A DNA stretch of 64,000 nt from Aestuariibaculum sp. M13 (GTDB taxonomy: Bacteria; Bacteroidota; Bacteroidia; Flavobacteriales; Flavobacteriaceae): positions 307,175 to 371,174 of the forward strand of contig NZ_JANIAC010000005.1 of NCBI RefSeq assembly GCF_024723255.1, in the 5' to 3' direction. Positions within the stretch are counted from its first letter, which is position 1. Each line of letters opens with the position of its first letter. A model generated the notes under the pieces. That model was not told the origin of the DNA. It did no database searches and saw only the letters and a program-made list of their open reading frames with translations. This document shows, in pieces, positions 55,146 through 63,678 of the stretch. The position numbers were made by a program, and so were the translations under genes.

Positions 55146-56324
55146 TTAATTACGTTCTATAATAATTGCAGATGCGCCACCGCCACCGTTACAAATAGCA
55201 GCTGCGCCAATTTTAGCATCGTTTTGTTCTAAGACATTTAATAATGTAATAATGATTCTAACGCCCGAACATCCCAGTGGATGTCCTAAAGAAACGGCAC
55301 CGCCATTGACGTTAACTTTAGAATCGTTAAGACCAAGAAGTTTCATGTTAGCTAAACCAACCACAGAAAATGCTTCGTTAAACTCAAAATAATCTACATC
55401 ATCAATACTGATATTTGCCTTGCTCAGTGCTTTAGGAAGTGCTTTAGCAGGAGCAGTTGTAAACCATTCTGGCTCGTGAGCGGCATCGGCATAGCTTTTT
55501 ATAGTAGCAAGAGGTGTTAATCCTAACTCCATAGCTTTGTCTTTACTCATTAAGATAACAGCGCCAGCGCCATCATTTATGGTTGAGGCATTTGCAGCTG
55601 TTACTGTTCCTTCTTTTGTGAATGCCGGACGTAGCTGTGGAATTTTATCCAGATTTACGTTGGTGTATTCTTCATCCTTTGAAACAATAAGCGCATCACC
55701 ACGACGCTGAGGCACTTCAACAGGAACCACTTCGTTACCAAATTTTCCAGCCTCCCATGCTGCGGCAGAACGTTTATAAGATTGAATAGCGAAAGCATCT
55801 TGTTCTTCGCGTGTAAAGTTGTATTCAGTGGCACAAGCATCAGCACAAACACCCATTGCGTGTTCGTCGTAAGCGTCAACCAAACCATCTTTTTGCATGC
55901 CATCAACTAAAGTTGCAGGTCCGAATTTAGTACCTGTTCTTGCATGTAAATAATGCGGTATTAAACTCATGTTTTCCATACCACCGGCAACAACAATTTC
56001 GACATCACCAAGGGCGATGGCCTGAGCACCTTGCATTACAGCTTTCATACCACTTGCACATACTTTATTAACTGTTGTACAAGGTACAGTATTGGGGATT
56101 CCGGCATAAATAGCTGCCTGTCTGGCTGGTGCCTGACCCGTTCCTGCCTGTACCACATTACCCATTAGCACTTCATCTACCAACTCGGGTTTTAAACCAA
56201 TTTTGTCTAAAGCGCCTTTTATGGCAATGGCACCTAATCGGGGTGCTGGAACTGTAGATAAAGCCCCTAAAAAGCTACCAATAGGGGTTCTGGCTGCAGA
56301 AACGATTACAACTTCTTTATTCAT
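55146..56324 (-). CDS. acetyl-CoA C-acyltransferase (thiolase)
   Basis: A 392-residue thiolase of full length. The nucleophilic cysteine is in VNKVCASGMKAVM (about residue 88), the active-site histidine in NEAFSVVGLAN, the second in GGAVSLGHPLGCSG, and the acid-base cysteine in AAICNGGGGASAIII. It either joins two acetyl-CoA or cleaves 3-ketoacyl-CoA. With no other beta-oxidation gene adjacent, direction cannot be told; the N-terminus and length are those of acetyl-CoA acetyltransferases (AtoB/PhaA type). Confidence 0.93.
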   Translation of the reverse strand: MNKEVVIVSAARTPIGSFLGALSTVPAPRLGAIAIKGALDKIGLKPELVDEVLMGNVVQAGTGQAPARQAAIYAGIPNTVPCTTVNKVCASGMKAVMQGAQAIALGDVEIVVAGGMENMSLIPHYLHARTGTKFGPATLVDGMQKDGLVDAYDEHAMGVCADACATEYNFTREEQDAFAIQSYKRSAAAWEAGKFGNEVVPVEVPQRRGDALIVSKDEEYTNVNLDKIPQLRPAFTKEGTVTAANASTINDGAGAVILMSKDKAMELGLTPLATIKSYADAAHEPEWFTTAPAKALPKALSKANISIDDVDYFEFNEAFSVVGLANMKLLGLNDSKVNVNGGAVSLGHPLGCSGVRIIITLLNVLEQNDAKIGAAAICNGGGGASAIIIERN

Positions 56325-56449
56325 TATTTACTGTTTGTCTTATTACCTGCGAAATTAATCATTTTTTAGTAAATAGGGGAAGGATTCATTTATTATAAAA
56401 GTTATTGAAGTTTATAATTTTATTACATTTGATTTACTTATCACTTTAA

Positions 56450-58510
56450 ATGAAAGACTTAATAAATAAACTCTACAAAAACCACTCCTTGATTTACAAA
56501 GGGTTACTGTTTTTGTGTACATCGTTTTTAATTGTTTATCTGTTTCCGAAAAGCGGAAAATTCAGATATAATTTTGAAAAAGGAAAACCCTGGCAGTCTG
56601 AAAATTTATATGCACCATTCGATTTTGCGATAAAAAAGACAGATGAAGAAATTGCTTTTGAAAAACAGAATATTATTGATAATTCGGTATTGTATTTTGA
56701 TATTGATAATTCGGTTGAATCTAAAGTAAAAAACTTATACAAGGAGCAGTTTAAAAAAGTCTTTACAGATTCTTTGCCGGTAAAGGCATTTCAAACGGTT
56801 TATAATGCCGGAATAGATATCATTGACGAACTTTATAGTTATGGTATTCTTAATGAATCTTACGATTATGCCGACACCAGAATTATTACTTTATTAGCAG
56901 ATCGTACAAAAAAGCAAGACGGTTTCTTTGGCGATTTAATTAAGCTGGATGCTGTTAGTCCCATTATTAGTAAAGTTTTAGAAAGCAGGGAGCTTCAAGC
57001 TTATAAAACGAATTTTACATCGCTGTTTTTTGATATTGTTGAACCGAACTTAACCTTCGATAAATCGTTTACCGATAAAGCTTTAGAGGAAGAGTTAGGG
57101 AAAATAGCTTATACACGAGGAAGTATAGAAAAAGAAACCTTGATTATTTCAAAAGGAGAAGTTATTGAGGGAGATAAGTATCAGGTTTTGAAATCACTTG
57201 AATCGGAATACGAGTCGCAAGTCTGGACCAAATCTAATTACAACTGGATTATTTTTGCATATACGCTACTTGTAGCTTTGGCGTTGTTGATGCTGTTGCT
57301 ATTCTTAAGAAAATACCGTGTTGAAGTTTTTGAGAACAATAACAAAGTAACCTTTATTTTCTTTAATGTGTTCTTGATGGTGTTTATGACGACGCTTGTT
57401 GTAAATTACAATTCAGAGTTTGTATATGTGGTTCCTATCTGTATTTTACCACTTATTTTAAAAGCCTTTTTCGATGCTCGATTGGGTATGTTTACGCATG
57501 TTATTACTGTCTTACTTTTAGGTTTTATTGTTCCGAATAGTTATGAGTATACCTTTCTTCAAATTATAGCGGGTATCGTTACCATTTTAACGGTTTCAGA
57601 GCTTTATAAACGCGCTAACTTGTTTATTTCTGTAGGACAGATCACTTTGATTTATATCGTGGCTTATTTTGCCTTTTTCTTAATTCACGAAGGAAGCATT
57701 GAAACCATCAAGTGGGAAATGTTTAAATGGTTTCTTTTAGGTGGATTAGCTACTTTGTTTGTTCAGCCATTAATTTATGCTTACGAACGTATTTTTGGTC
57801 TGGTGTCAGACGTGTCGCTTTTAGAGCTGTCTGATACGAATTCTAAATTGCTAAAAGAGCTGTCCAATAAAGCACCGGGAACATTTCATCATTCTTTGAA
57901 TGTAGCAAATTTGGCAGAAGTATCAGCAAACGAAATTCATGCCAACGCCATGCTGGTTAGGGTAGGAGCTTTATATCACGATATTGGTAAAATGAAAAAT
58001 CCAACCTATTTCACCGAAAATCAATCGACAGGGATTAATCCGCATGATGAGTTGTCTCCAAAGGAAAGTGCTCGTATTATTATAGATCATGTGATTAATG
58101 GTATTGAAATAGCCAAGAAGAATAATTTGCCCGATCGCGTTATCGATTTTATACGTTCGCATCATGGAACGAATCTGGTTTATTATTTCTACATGAAAGA
58201 GAAAAAGGAATTCGAGGAAACAGGAAGAGAACCAGATTTGACTGATTTTAGTTATCCGGGACCAAAACCTTTCAGTAAGGAAACAGCCATTCTTATGATG
58301 TGTGATAGTATCGAGGCCGCTTCCAAAAGTTTAAAGGAACCAACCTCAACAAAAATTGATGCTTTTGTTGAAAACATCATAGATAAGCAGATTGAAGATG
58401 GCCAATTTTTAAATGCGGACATAACTTTTAAAGAAATTCAAAAAATAAAAAAAGTGCTAAAACGCAAGCTTGCAAATATTTACCATTTGAGAATCGAATA
58501 TCCTGAATAA
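56450..58510 (+). CDS. 7TM-HD family phosphohydrolase (PgpH-like)
   Basis: A 686-residue membrane protein. An N-terminal helix and a large extracytoplasmic 7TMR-HDED domain (about residues 45-270) are followed by seven membrane helices (about 270-450) and a cytoplasmic HD domain with PGTFHHSLNVANLAEVSA, LYHDIGKMKNP and IRSHHG. This layout is that of PgpH, which degrades cyclic di-AMP in Listeria; the same substrate is likely but unproven here. A -7 box TACATTTG (56424-56431) lies upstream. It precedes the tRNA pair. Confidence 0.92.
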   Translation: MKDLINKLYKNHSLIYKGLLFLCTSFLIVYLFPKSGKFRYNFEKGKPWQSENLYAPFDFAIKKTDEEIAFEKQNIIDNSVLYFDIDNSVESKVKNLYKEQFKKVFTDSLPVKAFQTVYNAGIDIIDELYSYGILNESYDYADTRIITLLADRTKKQDGFFGDLIKLDAVSPIISKVLESRELQAYKTNFTSLFFDIVEPNLTFDKSFTDKALEEELGKIAYTRGSIEKETLIISKGEVIEGDKYQVLKSLESEYESQVWTKSNYNWIIFAYTLLVALALLMLLLFLRKYRVEVFENNNKVTFIFFNVFLMVFMTTLVVNYNSEFVYVVPICILPLILKAFFDARLGMFTHVITVLLLGFIVPNSYEYTFLQIIAGIVTILTVSELYKRANLFISVGQITLIYIVAYFAFFLIHEGSIETIKWEMFKWFLLGGLATLFVQPLIYAYERIFGLVSDVSLLELSDTNSKLLKELSNKAPGTFHHSLNVANLAEVSANEIHANAMLVRVGALYHDIGKMKNPTYFTENQSTGINPHDELSPKESARIIIDHVINGIEIAKKNNLPDRVIDFIRSHHGTNLVYYFYMKEKKEFEETGREPDLTDFSYPGPKPFSKETAILMMCDSIEAASKSLKEPTSTKIDAFVENIIDKQIEDGQFLNADITFKEIQKIKKVLKRKLANIYHLRIEYPE

Positions 58511-58535
58511 TTTTCAAAAAAAAGTGCAAAAAATG

Positions 58536-58567
58536 TTTGTGAGAATCTCAAGTATCGCTTACATTTG
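58536..58567 (+). promoter_or_regulatory. promoter of the tRNA-Ser/tRNA-Pro operon
   Basis: TTTG (58536-58539), a 20-base spacer and TACATTTG (58560-58567) are an exact match to the Bacteroidota housekeeping promoter consensus. The expected start lies about 40 bases before the tRNA-Ser gene. Confidence 0.85.
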
Positions 58568-58615
58568 CAACCGCAAAAACGAATAACTTTTGCGAAGTTC
58601 ATAATTAAAAGTTTA

Positions 58616-58699
58616 GGAGAGGTGCCAGAGTGGTAATGGAGCAGATTGCTAATCTGTCGACGGGTAACTGTCGCCAGGGTTCGAGTCCCTGTCTCTCCG
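58616..58699 (+). tRNA. tRNA-Ser (anticodon GCU)
   Basis: The 84-base sequence folds as a class II tRNA with a seven-pair acceptor stem (58616-58622 with 58692-58698), discriminator G, anticodon loop TTGCTAA giving GCU, a long variable arm (TCGACGGGTAACTGTCG) and a T-arm with GGTTCGAGTCC. The 3' CCA is not encoded. It is transcribed with tRNA-Pro from the promoter at 58536. Confidence 0.96.
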
Positions 58700-58752
58700 C
58701 AAATTAAATATTTCTTTTAAGAATACCGGTTAAAGAAATATAACATACACCT

Positions 58753-58827
58753 CGGGGTGTAGCGTAGCCCGGTTATCGCGCCTGCTTTGGGAGCAGGAGG
58801 TCGCAGGTTCGAATCCTGCCACCCCGA
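58753..58827 (+). tRNA. tRNA-Pro (anticodon UGG)
   Basis: A 75-base class I tRNA with a perfect acceptor stem (58753-58759 with 58820-58826), discriminator A, anticodon stem CCTGC/GCAGG with loop TTTGGGA giving UGG, and a T-arm GCAGGTTCGAATCCTGC. The CCA is not encoded. No terminator follows before the integrase gene. Confidence 0.96.
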
Positions 58828-58908
58828 CAAAATTGAAATATTGAAAACTAAATAAATATTAAATAAATGATTTTCAGGAGTTTAATATTTTTTAGTTTCA
58901 ATTGAAAT

Positions 58909-59040
58909 CATTTGAATTCAATGCTAAAGATGTCCTATAGGGTGTCCTATTTAATTCAAATGAATTTCGTAAATTGTCTTTCCTACGGGACTTTCCAGAG
59001 ATTTGACTTTCACTTTAATCATTGTTTAACTAAAGTGAAA
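58909..59040 (+). repeat. repeat-rich region upstream of the integrase gene
   Basis: Three repeat structures precede the integrase. The inverted pair CATTTGAATT (58909-58918) and AATTCAAATG (58953-58962) encloses the direct repeat TGTCCTAT (58931-58938 and 58943-58950, 12 bases apart). A second inverted pair, TTTCACTTTA (59008-59017) and TAAAGTGAAA (59031-59040), ends four bases before the integrase ATG. Such sites are typical of recombinase and excisionase binding near attachment sites, or could regulate the integrase. Confidence 0.6.
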
Positions 59041-59044
59041 TGTA

Positions 59045-60328
59045 ATGAAAACCACAAAATCATTTAGTATTGGCTTTTGGCTGAAAAAGACAGCAATCAA
59101 AAGTGACGGACAAATTCCAATTTATGCACGTATTCGTGTGGATGGTGTTGGATCAGATATCAGTATTAAGCGTACAACCTTTGAATCTCATTGGTGTTCA
59201 GAATCCTCAAGACTTAATCCAAGGGTTAAAGGTGCGCAGAGTATAAACATGTATTTAGATGATGTTTATGCTGATTTAATGGATTGCCATAGACAACTGT
59301 ACGGTGAAGGTCGCCCGATTACGTCTCAAAAAATTAAACTTCGTTATTTAGGAAAAGACAAAACCTTTGAAAAGTTATCGGACATTATAAGGTATCACAA
59401 AGAGGTTGAAGCTCCAAAACTATCTCAAGGCACCTTAAAAAACTATGGAGCAACAGAAAAGTATCTTAAGCGATTTATTGAGCATCAATATAAAACTTCA
59501 GATATTCAATTACAATTTATAGATTATCTCTTTATAGTAGATTTTGAAAACTACCTAAGAACATGTAAGCCACTTAGATCTTCACAGCCTTTAAATAATA
59601 ATGGGGTAATGAAACATATGGAACGGTTTCAGAAGCTCGTAAACATTGCGGTTAAATTTGGATGTTTTACAGCAAACCCTTTTAATTTATACGGGTTAAA
59701 GTATGATGATTATGATAGTGCTTTTTTGGAAATAAAAGAACTGAATAAACTAAAAGTTGTTAAACTGAAGGAATCAGGATTGCTTCTTGTTAGAGATTTG
59801 TTTTTGTTTTCTTGCTATACAGGTTTAACCTATACCGAGGTTGAACTACTTAAAAAAGAAGATATAGTTGAGGGTGTTGATGGTGATTTATGGATAGATA
59901 TTAAAAGAAAGAAAACTAAAACTACGGTTAAAGTGCCTTTATTACCCCAAGCCAACGAAATTTTAGAGCGTTATAGTCATTATCCAAACCAAGTTAACCA
60001 AAACAGGCTTTTACCGGTTATATCAAATCAAAAGGTTAATAAATATTTAAAAACCATTGCAACAGTCGTAGGAATTAATAAGCATTTAACCTTTCATGTA
60101 GCTAGGCATACTTTCGCTACAACAATTACTTTGCTTAATGATGTTCCTTTTGAAACGGTATCAAAACTTTTGGGTCATACTAAATTATCAACCACTCAAA
60201 AATATGCTAGGGTGATTGAAAAGAAAATAAGTAAAGATATGGGGAAATTAAAAGATGTACTAAAAAGGGAAGAAATTAAACAGAATCATTATATAGGATC
60301 AAATGTGGTTAGTTTAAGGATAGTTTAA
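59045..60328 (+). CDS. site-specific tyrosine integrase of a mobile element
   Basis: A 427-residue integrase of the Bacteroidota conjugative-transposon type: an N-terminal arm-binding region (FSIGFWLKKTAIKSDGQIPI), a phage-integrase SAM-like core-binding domain (about residues 110-205) and a catalytic domain (about 225-400). The H-x-x-R box HVARHTFATT and the nucleophile tyrosine in LGHTKLSTTQKYARV are present. In the first box, CYTGLTYTEVELL has threonine where most recombinases have arginine, as in IntDOT-like enzymes. It lies just after tRNA-Pro and 14 bases before a tRNA fragment, so it marks an integrated element. Confidence 0.92.
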   Translation: MKTTKSFSIGFWLKKTAIKSDGQIPIYARIRVDGVGSDISIKRTTFESHWCSESSRLNPRVKGAQSINMYLDDVYADLMDCHRQLYGEGRPITSQKIKLRYLGKDKTFEKLSDIIRYHKEVEAPKLSQGTLKNYGATEKYLKRFIEHQYKTSDIQLQFIDYLFIVDFENYLRTCKPLRSSQPLNNNGVMKHMERFQKLVNIAVKFGCFTANPFNLYGLKYDDYDSAFLEIKELNKLKVVKLKESGLLLVRDLFLFSCYTGLTYTEVELLKKEDIVEGVDGDLWIDIKRKKTKTTVKVPLLPQANEILERYSHYPNQVNQNRLLPVISNQKVNKYLKTIATVVGINKHLTFHVARHTFATTITLLNDVPFETVSKLLGHTKLSTTQKYARVIEKKISKDMGKLKDVLKREEIKQNHYIGSNVVSLRIV

Positions 60329-60342
60329 GAGGTGTTTATAGC

Positions 60343-60384
60343 CTTCTAAGTAGACTGTCACAGGTTCGAATCCTGTCGCGATCA
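60343..60384 (+). other. 3' half of a tRNA (UCU anticodon), probable attachment-site scar
   Basis: These 42 bases are the part of a tRNA from the anticodon loop to the discriminator: CTTCTAA (loop with TCT, an arginine anticodon), GTAGA (3' anticodon stem), variable bases, a perfect T-arm ACAGGTTCGAATCCTGT, acceptor strand CGCGATC and A. The required 5' half, which would start GATCGCG, is absent; the integrase gene ends 14 bases before. The break in the anticodon loop is where tyrosine integrases often cross over, so this looks like an att site left by integration or excision. Confidence 0.75.
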
Positions 60385-60392
60385 CAAGTATT

Positions 60393-60425
60393 TAAAGGCT
60401 TCTCAAATATGGGGAGCCTTTCTTG
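60393..60425. terminator. hairpin terminator after the tRNA fragment
   Basis: AAAGGCTTCTC and GGGGAGCCTTT pair over eleven positions (two G-U) around AAATAT and are followed by CTTGTTTTT. It resembles the usual terminator of a tRNA operon and may have served the original one. Confidence 0.7.
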
Positions 60426-60478
60426 TTTTTGATTTGCACAAAATTTATAAAATTAATGTTGATTTTCGAAGTTACTCT

Positions 60479-60736
60479 TTATTCATTGGTTTCATTCTCT
60501 TGATCGATAATGATCATTTCTACATCATGAATAAAAAATTTAGTTTTATAGGATTCCATTTTAATACCTCCATCATAATGAATTAAATTATAGTTTTTAA
60601 TCATATTATTTGTCATAATTTGTATCTGTAATTCAATGGTTTCCTGATCTTTTTTGGAAGCTTTATTTTTTTCAATTGATTTAATTTTTAATGCATTTAA
60701 GTCTTCTTTTAATTTATTTAAATCTTCTGTTGTCAT
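60479..60736 (-). CDS. hypothetical protein, last gene of the ATPase-HEPN operon
   Basis: An 85-residue cytoplasmic protein. The first half is a charged helix (LNKLKEDLNALKIKSIEKNK, KDQETIELQIQIMTNNMI) and the second half has strands (SYKTKFFIHDVEMIIID). I do not recognise a family. It starts nine bases after the stop of the HEPN-like gene on the same strand. Its place suggests a regulatory or antitoxin-like partner, which is inference. Confidence 0.65.
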   Translation of the reverse strand: MTTEDLNKLKEDLNALKIKSIEKNKASKKDQETIELQIQIMTNNMIKNYNLIHYDGGIKMESYKTKFFIHDVEMIIIDQENETNE

Positions 60737-60745
60737 AGTTTTAGT

Positions 60746-61342
60746 TTATTTAATTGAAAAGTTTGCTTTTTCTCCTTTTAGAAATGATATTTTAAAATCT
60801 AAAATTTCATTATATCCTTTTTTATAGATTACTTTAACAGAATTTTCTATATCAGTGTAATTTTGCCTATTGATTTTATGCCAAAGAACTGCCACATGCC
60901 CTTCTTTATTTCTGAAAACTTTTGCTATTTTCAAACCTTTTTCAAAATCTGATTTGTTATCTGGAGTGATAATTTCAAAAATATTATCAATTAGGGAATT
61001 CAGTGAATAGGTGTCATGTGGGTTTAATTGATTTGAATCAATTATTGTTTTAAACTTTGTTGGTTTATTAGGGTTAAAAGGAGACTGTTTTTTTACTTTA
61101 TTTATGCAGTAATTGTTTTTTAAAAATAGAGCTTTTAAGAGTAATTCTGTTCCAATACCAATGAATAACCTTTTTTGGATATTTCTTGCCATAAGTTTAT
61201 AAGGTTCTTGAATAGAAATGTCTTTTGTTAAGATTTTAGCGGAATTTTCGAAATAGAAGTCGGCCATTAATTTAAATGTTCTCCAGTCCGATTTTTCAAA
61301 AACTTTGGAGTATTGGCTTTTTATTTCTTCTTCAATACTCAT
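60746..61342 (-). CDS. HEPN-like protein, possible RNase effector
   Basis: A 198-residue helical protein of no named family known to me. GIGTELLLKALFLKNNYCI (about residues 62-80) resembles the first HEPN helix with its polar E-x-x-x-K face, and FRNKEGHVAVLWH (143-155) contains R144-N145, then H149: the Rx4H motif of catalytic HEPN RNases. The start codon overlaps the stop of the upstream ATPase gene as ATGA, so the two are translationally coupled. HEPN proteins paired with an ATPase are frequent in toxin and phage-defence systems; that role is inferred here. Confidence 0.65.
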   Translation of the reverse strand: MSIEEEIKSQYSKVFEKSDWRTFKLMADFYFENSAKILTKDISIQEPYKLMARNIQKRLFIGIGTELLLKALFLKNNYCINKVKKQSPFNPNKPTKFKTIIDSNQLNPHDTYSLNSLIDNIFEIITPDNKSDFEKGLKIAKVFRNKEGHVAVLWHKINRQNYTDIENSVKVIYKKGYNEILDFKISFLKGEKANFSIK

Positions 61343-63678
61343 TTTTGTTGAGTTTTAATAGTTTTATACAAGTCAGCAATAAGTTTTGCATATTCACTTT
61401 TAATTTTACCATTATCAATATCTTCATCTAAAAACACCCTATTTTCTTTAATGTGATTGATTAATTTAGGTGTTATTAATATGTCTATAATTTCATCTTT
61501 AATATATTCAATTAGTTTAGTTCCAATTAATTTTACTTTATCTAATTTTTCAATAACAAAATCTACCTGCCTTTTGTTTTTAAATGGCGAGACTATAGAA
61601 TGTGACGATAAATAAGGGAAATGCTCAAATCCACCTAAATATACATTTTTAACAGAGAGGATATTGCAATAAGGACTTATTGAATAAATATTTTGTCTGT
61701 TAGCTAAAGCATAACGATTGGATACTAGATGCTTTAATATCTGAGATCTAGTTTCGTCATCAACACTTACAGGTTCAATTTTATGCAATGTCTTTTTTGT
61801 TAAAATGTAAACTGTCCCCGAGTTATTTTTTTTATATATTTTACTTATTTCATAATTATAACGAAGGTATATGTCAAAGTATTGATTAGCCCAGACTATT
61901 GCATCTACATTTTCTTTTTCACAGTCTGTTTTTAGTGATTCATAAACTGTTTGTTTAATTTGGAAGTTACGTTCTTTAGAACCGCCAGAAGAATTTCCAG
62001 AAACAACAATTAATTTCTCTAGATTAAAAAAGTCTTTTGCATTGATTTCCTCATCCTTATTTGTTATAGATTCAATTAGTAATGTAGGTATTTTTAAATT
62101 ATTCAGCAAGTTGTGTTTAATTTCTACATTAGGATTATCATTTATTATACATGACATTATGATATGAAAATAAACACAAGATTTTGAAGATTCATCCATT
62201 TTGTATTTTCCATAATTTTTCTCAAACAGATCTTTAATTTCTGTAATTACAATTGGAAATATATCGTACAACAATGTTGAATTCAATGAATTCTTTGTTT
62301 TGCTTATAAGTTTGTTTCTTGAGAGGCTTAAGATTTTATCTGATTTCGGGCTAAGTAAATTCCACATTAACCCAAAATAATTGGATTTGTAAAAACCGTA
62401 AGTATTATCCTTTACAGGTATATCCCTAACATAGTATAAGTTTTTGTAGTGAGGTTGTCGGTATTCTAAGTCAACAGATTCAAATGAACTAATAAAATTA
62501 AAAAATATTTCAGTTCCAATAAATCCAGATTCGTATACTATAAAGGGAAGCGAATTTTCTGTTTCATACGAGATTATTTTACTAGTTTGTTCAATGTTTA
62601 TTTTTGAGTCAACAAGTGTTAAATCTTGTGTTGTAGATTTTTGTTTAACAGTTTTAATTAAGCCATCCTCAAGAAAGTTAATATTTAAGAATTCAATATT
62701 ACTTAATTCGCTTAATAAGTAATCATGCATTTTGTAAAGGTATATACTTCCTTTATTGTCCGTATAGTAATCATATGAGTCTATTATTTCAAAAGAGAAT
62801 GAATTTTTAAATATTTCGGCGAATCTTTCTTTATTTATTTTTAGGATTAATCTTGTTCCTTTTTTTATAAGAGGTTCTTTATCAAGGATGGAGCAGTAGT
62901 TCTGCTTTTTTGCAGATCTGAAAATTATTTCTTTAGGCGTCTCATTTTCTGCTTTGGTTTGAATAGTAAAACTATCTGTAAGTATGAATAATGATTGGAG
63001 GCCGATTCCAAAAGCTCCCGTTGGTTTTAGCCAAAAGGGCAAACTGTCCTTAATGTCAAGGAATGCTTTGTCAAGTTTTCTACTTTCTCCAACCTTTCTC
63101 GTCATTCGAATTAAATTTTCTTCAGATATTCCAGTTCCATTATCTTTACACGTAATAGTCAATAGGTTTGAATCATTTTCATCCCAGTCAACACTTAGTA
63201 AAATAGGATAGTTTCCGTAAATTTCTTGAGGGATATCATCAGGGAATTTAATATTTGGAATTACATCAAAGTCATCGCCTATATTTGGATATATATTTTT
63301 TAAATGGGGTCTTATAATGAAGTCATAGATTCCACTGCAAATGTCTTTCCATATTTGGATTTTTGTTGCGTCAATAGAATTTTGAACAATTTCTCTTATA
63401 AACACGAATTCGGCATCATCATATAAAGCTGCTCCCTCAAATATTTCAAATATTCTTTGATTAGATATTGTGAATTTTAAATCTAATAATTCTTGTTTTG
63501 GAAGCGACCCTTTGTATAATATTTGAATTTTTCCATTTAAAATAACGGGAGGTAAACCACCTAGTGCTTTTGGAACTATTAAAGCCCATTCTTTACTTTG
63601 TTTCTCAACTTCATCAATTAACCAATCAAACCATTGTCTTGCTGTTCTATAAACATCTTCATTTTTACAATGGACTTC
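61339..63678 (-). CDS. HSP90-like (GHKL) ATPase, 5' end cut off by an insertion sequence
   Basis: A GHKL-type ATPase of which 779 codons remain. The ATP-binding motifs are intact: N-box FIREIVQNSIDATK, G1 CKDNGTGIS, G2 PTGAFGIGLQSLF and a later GTRLILKI. The large C-terminal part is unrecognised. The frame runs without a stop upstream to 63678, with protein-like sequence before the N-box (ARQWFDWLIDEVEKQSKEWA, then IFEIFEGAALYDDAEFV), but there is no ATG, GTG or TTG there other than GTG 63405, which falls only four codons before the N-box glutamate and would remove the front of the ATPase fold. So the original start lies beyond the IS element. It is coupled to the HEPN-like gene by an ATGA overlap. 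Confidence 0.8.
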   Translation of the reverse strand, partial: EVHCKNEDVYRTARQWFDWLIDEVEKQSKEWALIVPKALGGLPPVILNGKIQILYKGSLPKQELLDLKFTISNQRIFEIFEGAALYDDAEFVFIREIVQNSIDATKIQIWKDICSGIYDFIIRPHLKNIYPNIGDDFDVIPNIKFPDDIPQEIYGNYPILLSVDWDENDSNLLTITCKDNGTGISEENLIRMTRKVGESRKLDKAFLDIKDSLPFWLKPTGAFGIGLQSLFILTDSFTIQTKAENETPKEIIFRSAKKQNYCSILDKEPLIKKGTRLILKINKERFAEIFKNSFSFEIIDSYDYYTDNKGSIYLYKMHDYLLSELSNIEFLNINFLEDGLIKTVKQKSTTQDLTLVDSKINIEQTSKIISYETENSLPFIVYESGFIGTEIFFNFISSFESVDLEYRQPHYKNLYYVRDIPVKDNTYGFYKSNYFGLMWNLLSPKSDKILSLSRNKLISKTKNSLNSTLLYDIFPIVITEIKDLFEKNYGKYKMDESSKSCVYFHIIMSCIINDNPNVEIKHNLLNNLKIPTLLIESITNKDEEINAKDFFNLEKLIVVSGNSSGGSKERNFQIKQTVYESLKTDCEKENVDAIVWANQYFDIYLRYNYEISKIYKKNNSGTVYILTKKTLHKIEPVSVDDETRSQILKHLVSNRYALANRQNIYSISPYCNILSVKNVYLGGFEHFPYLSSHSIVSPFKNKRQVDFVIEKLDKVKLIGTKLIEYIKDEIIDILITPKLINHIKENRVFLDEDIDNGKIKSEYAKLIADLYKTIKTQQK

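Noticed and set aside
60312..60384. A complete tRNA at the end of the integrase gene
   Set aside because: The 5' acceptor strand, D-arm and 5' anticodon stem cannot be found; only the 3' half fits a tRNA.
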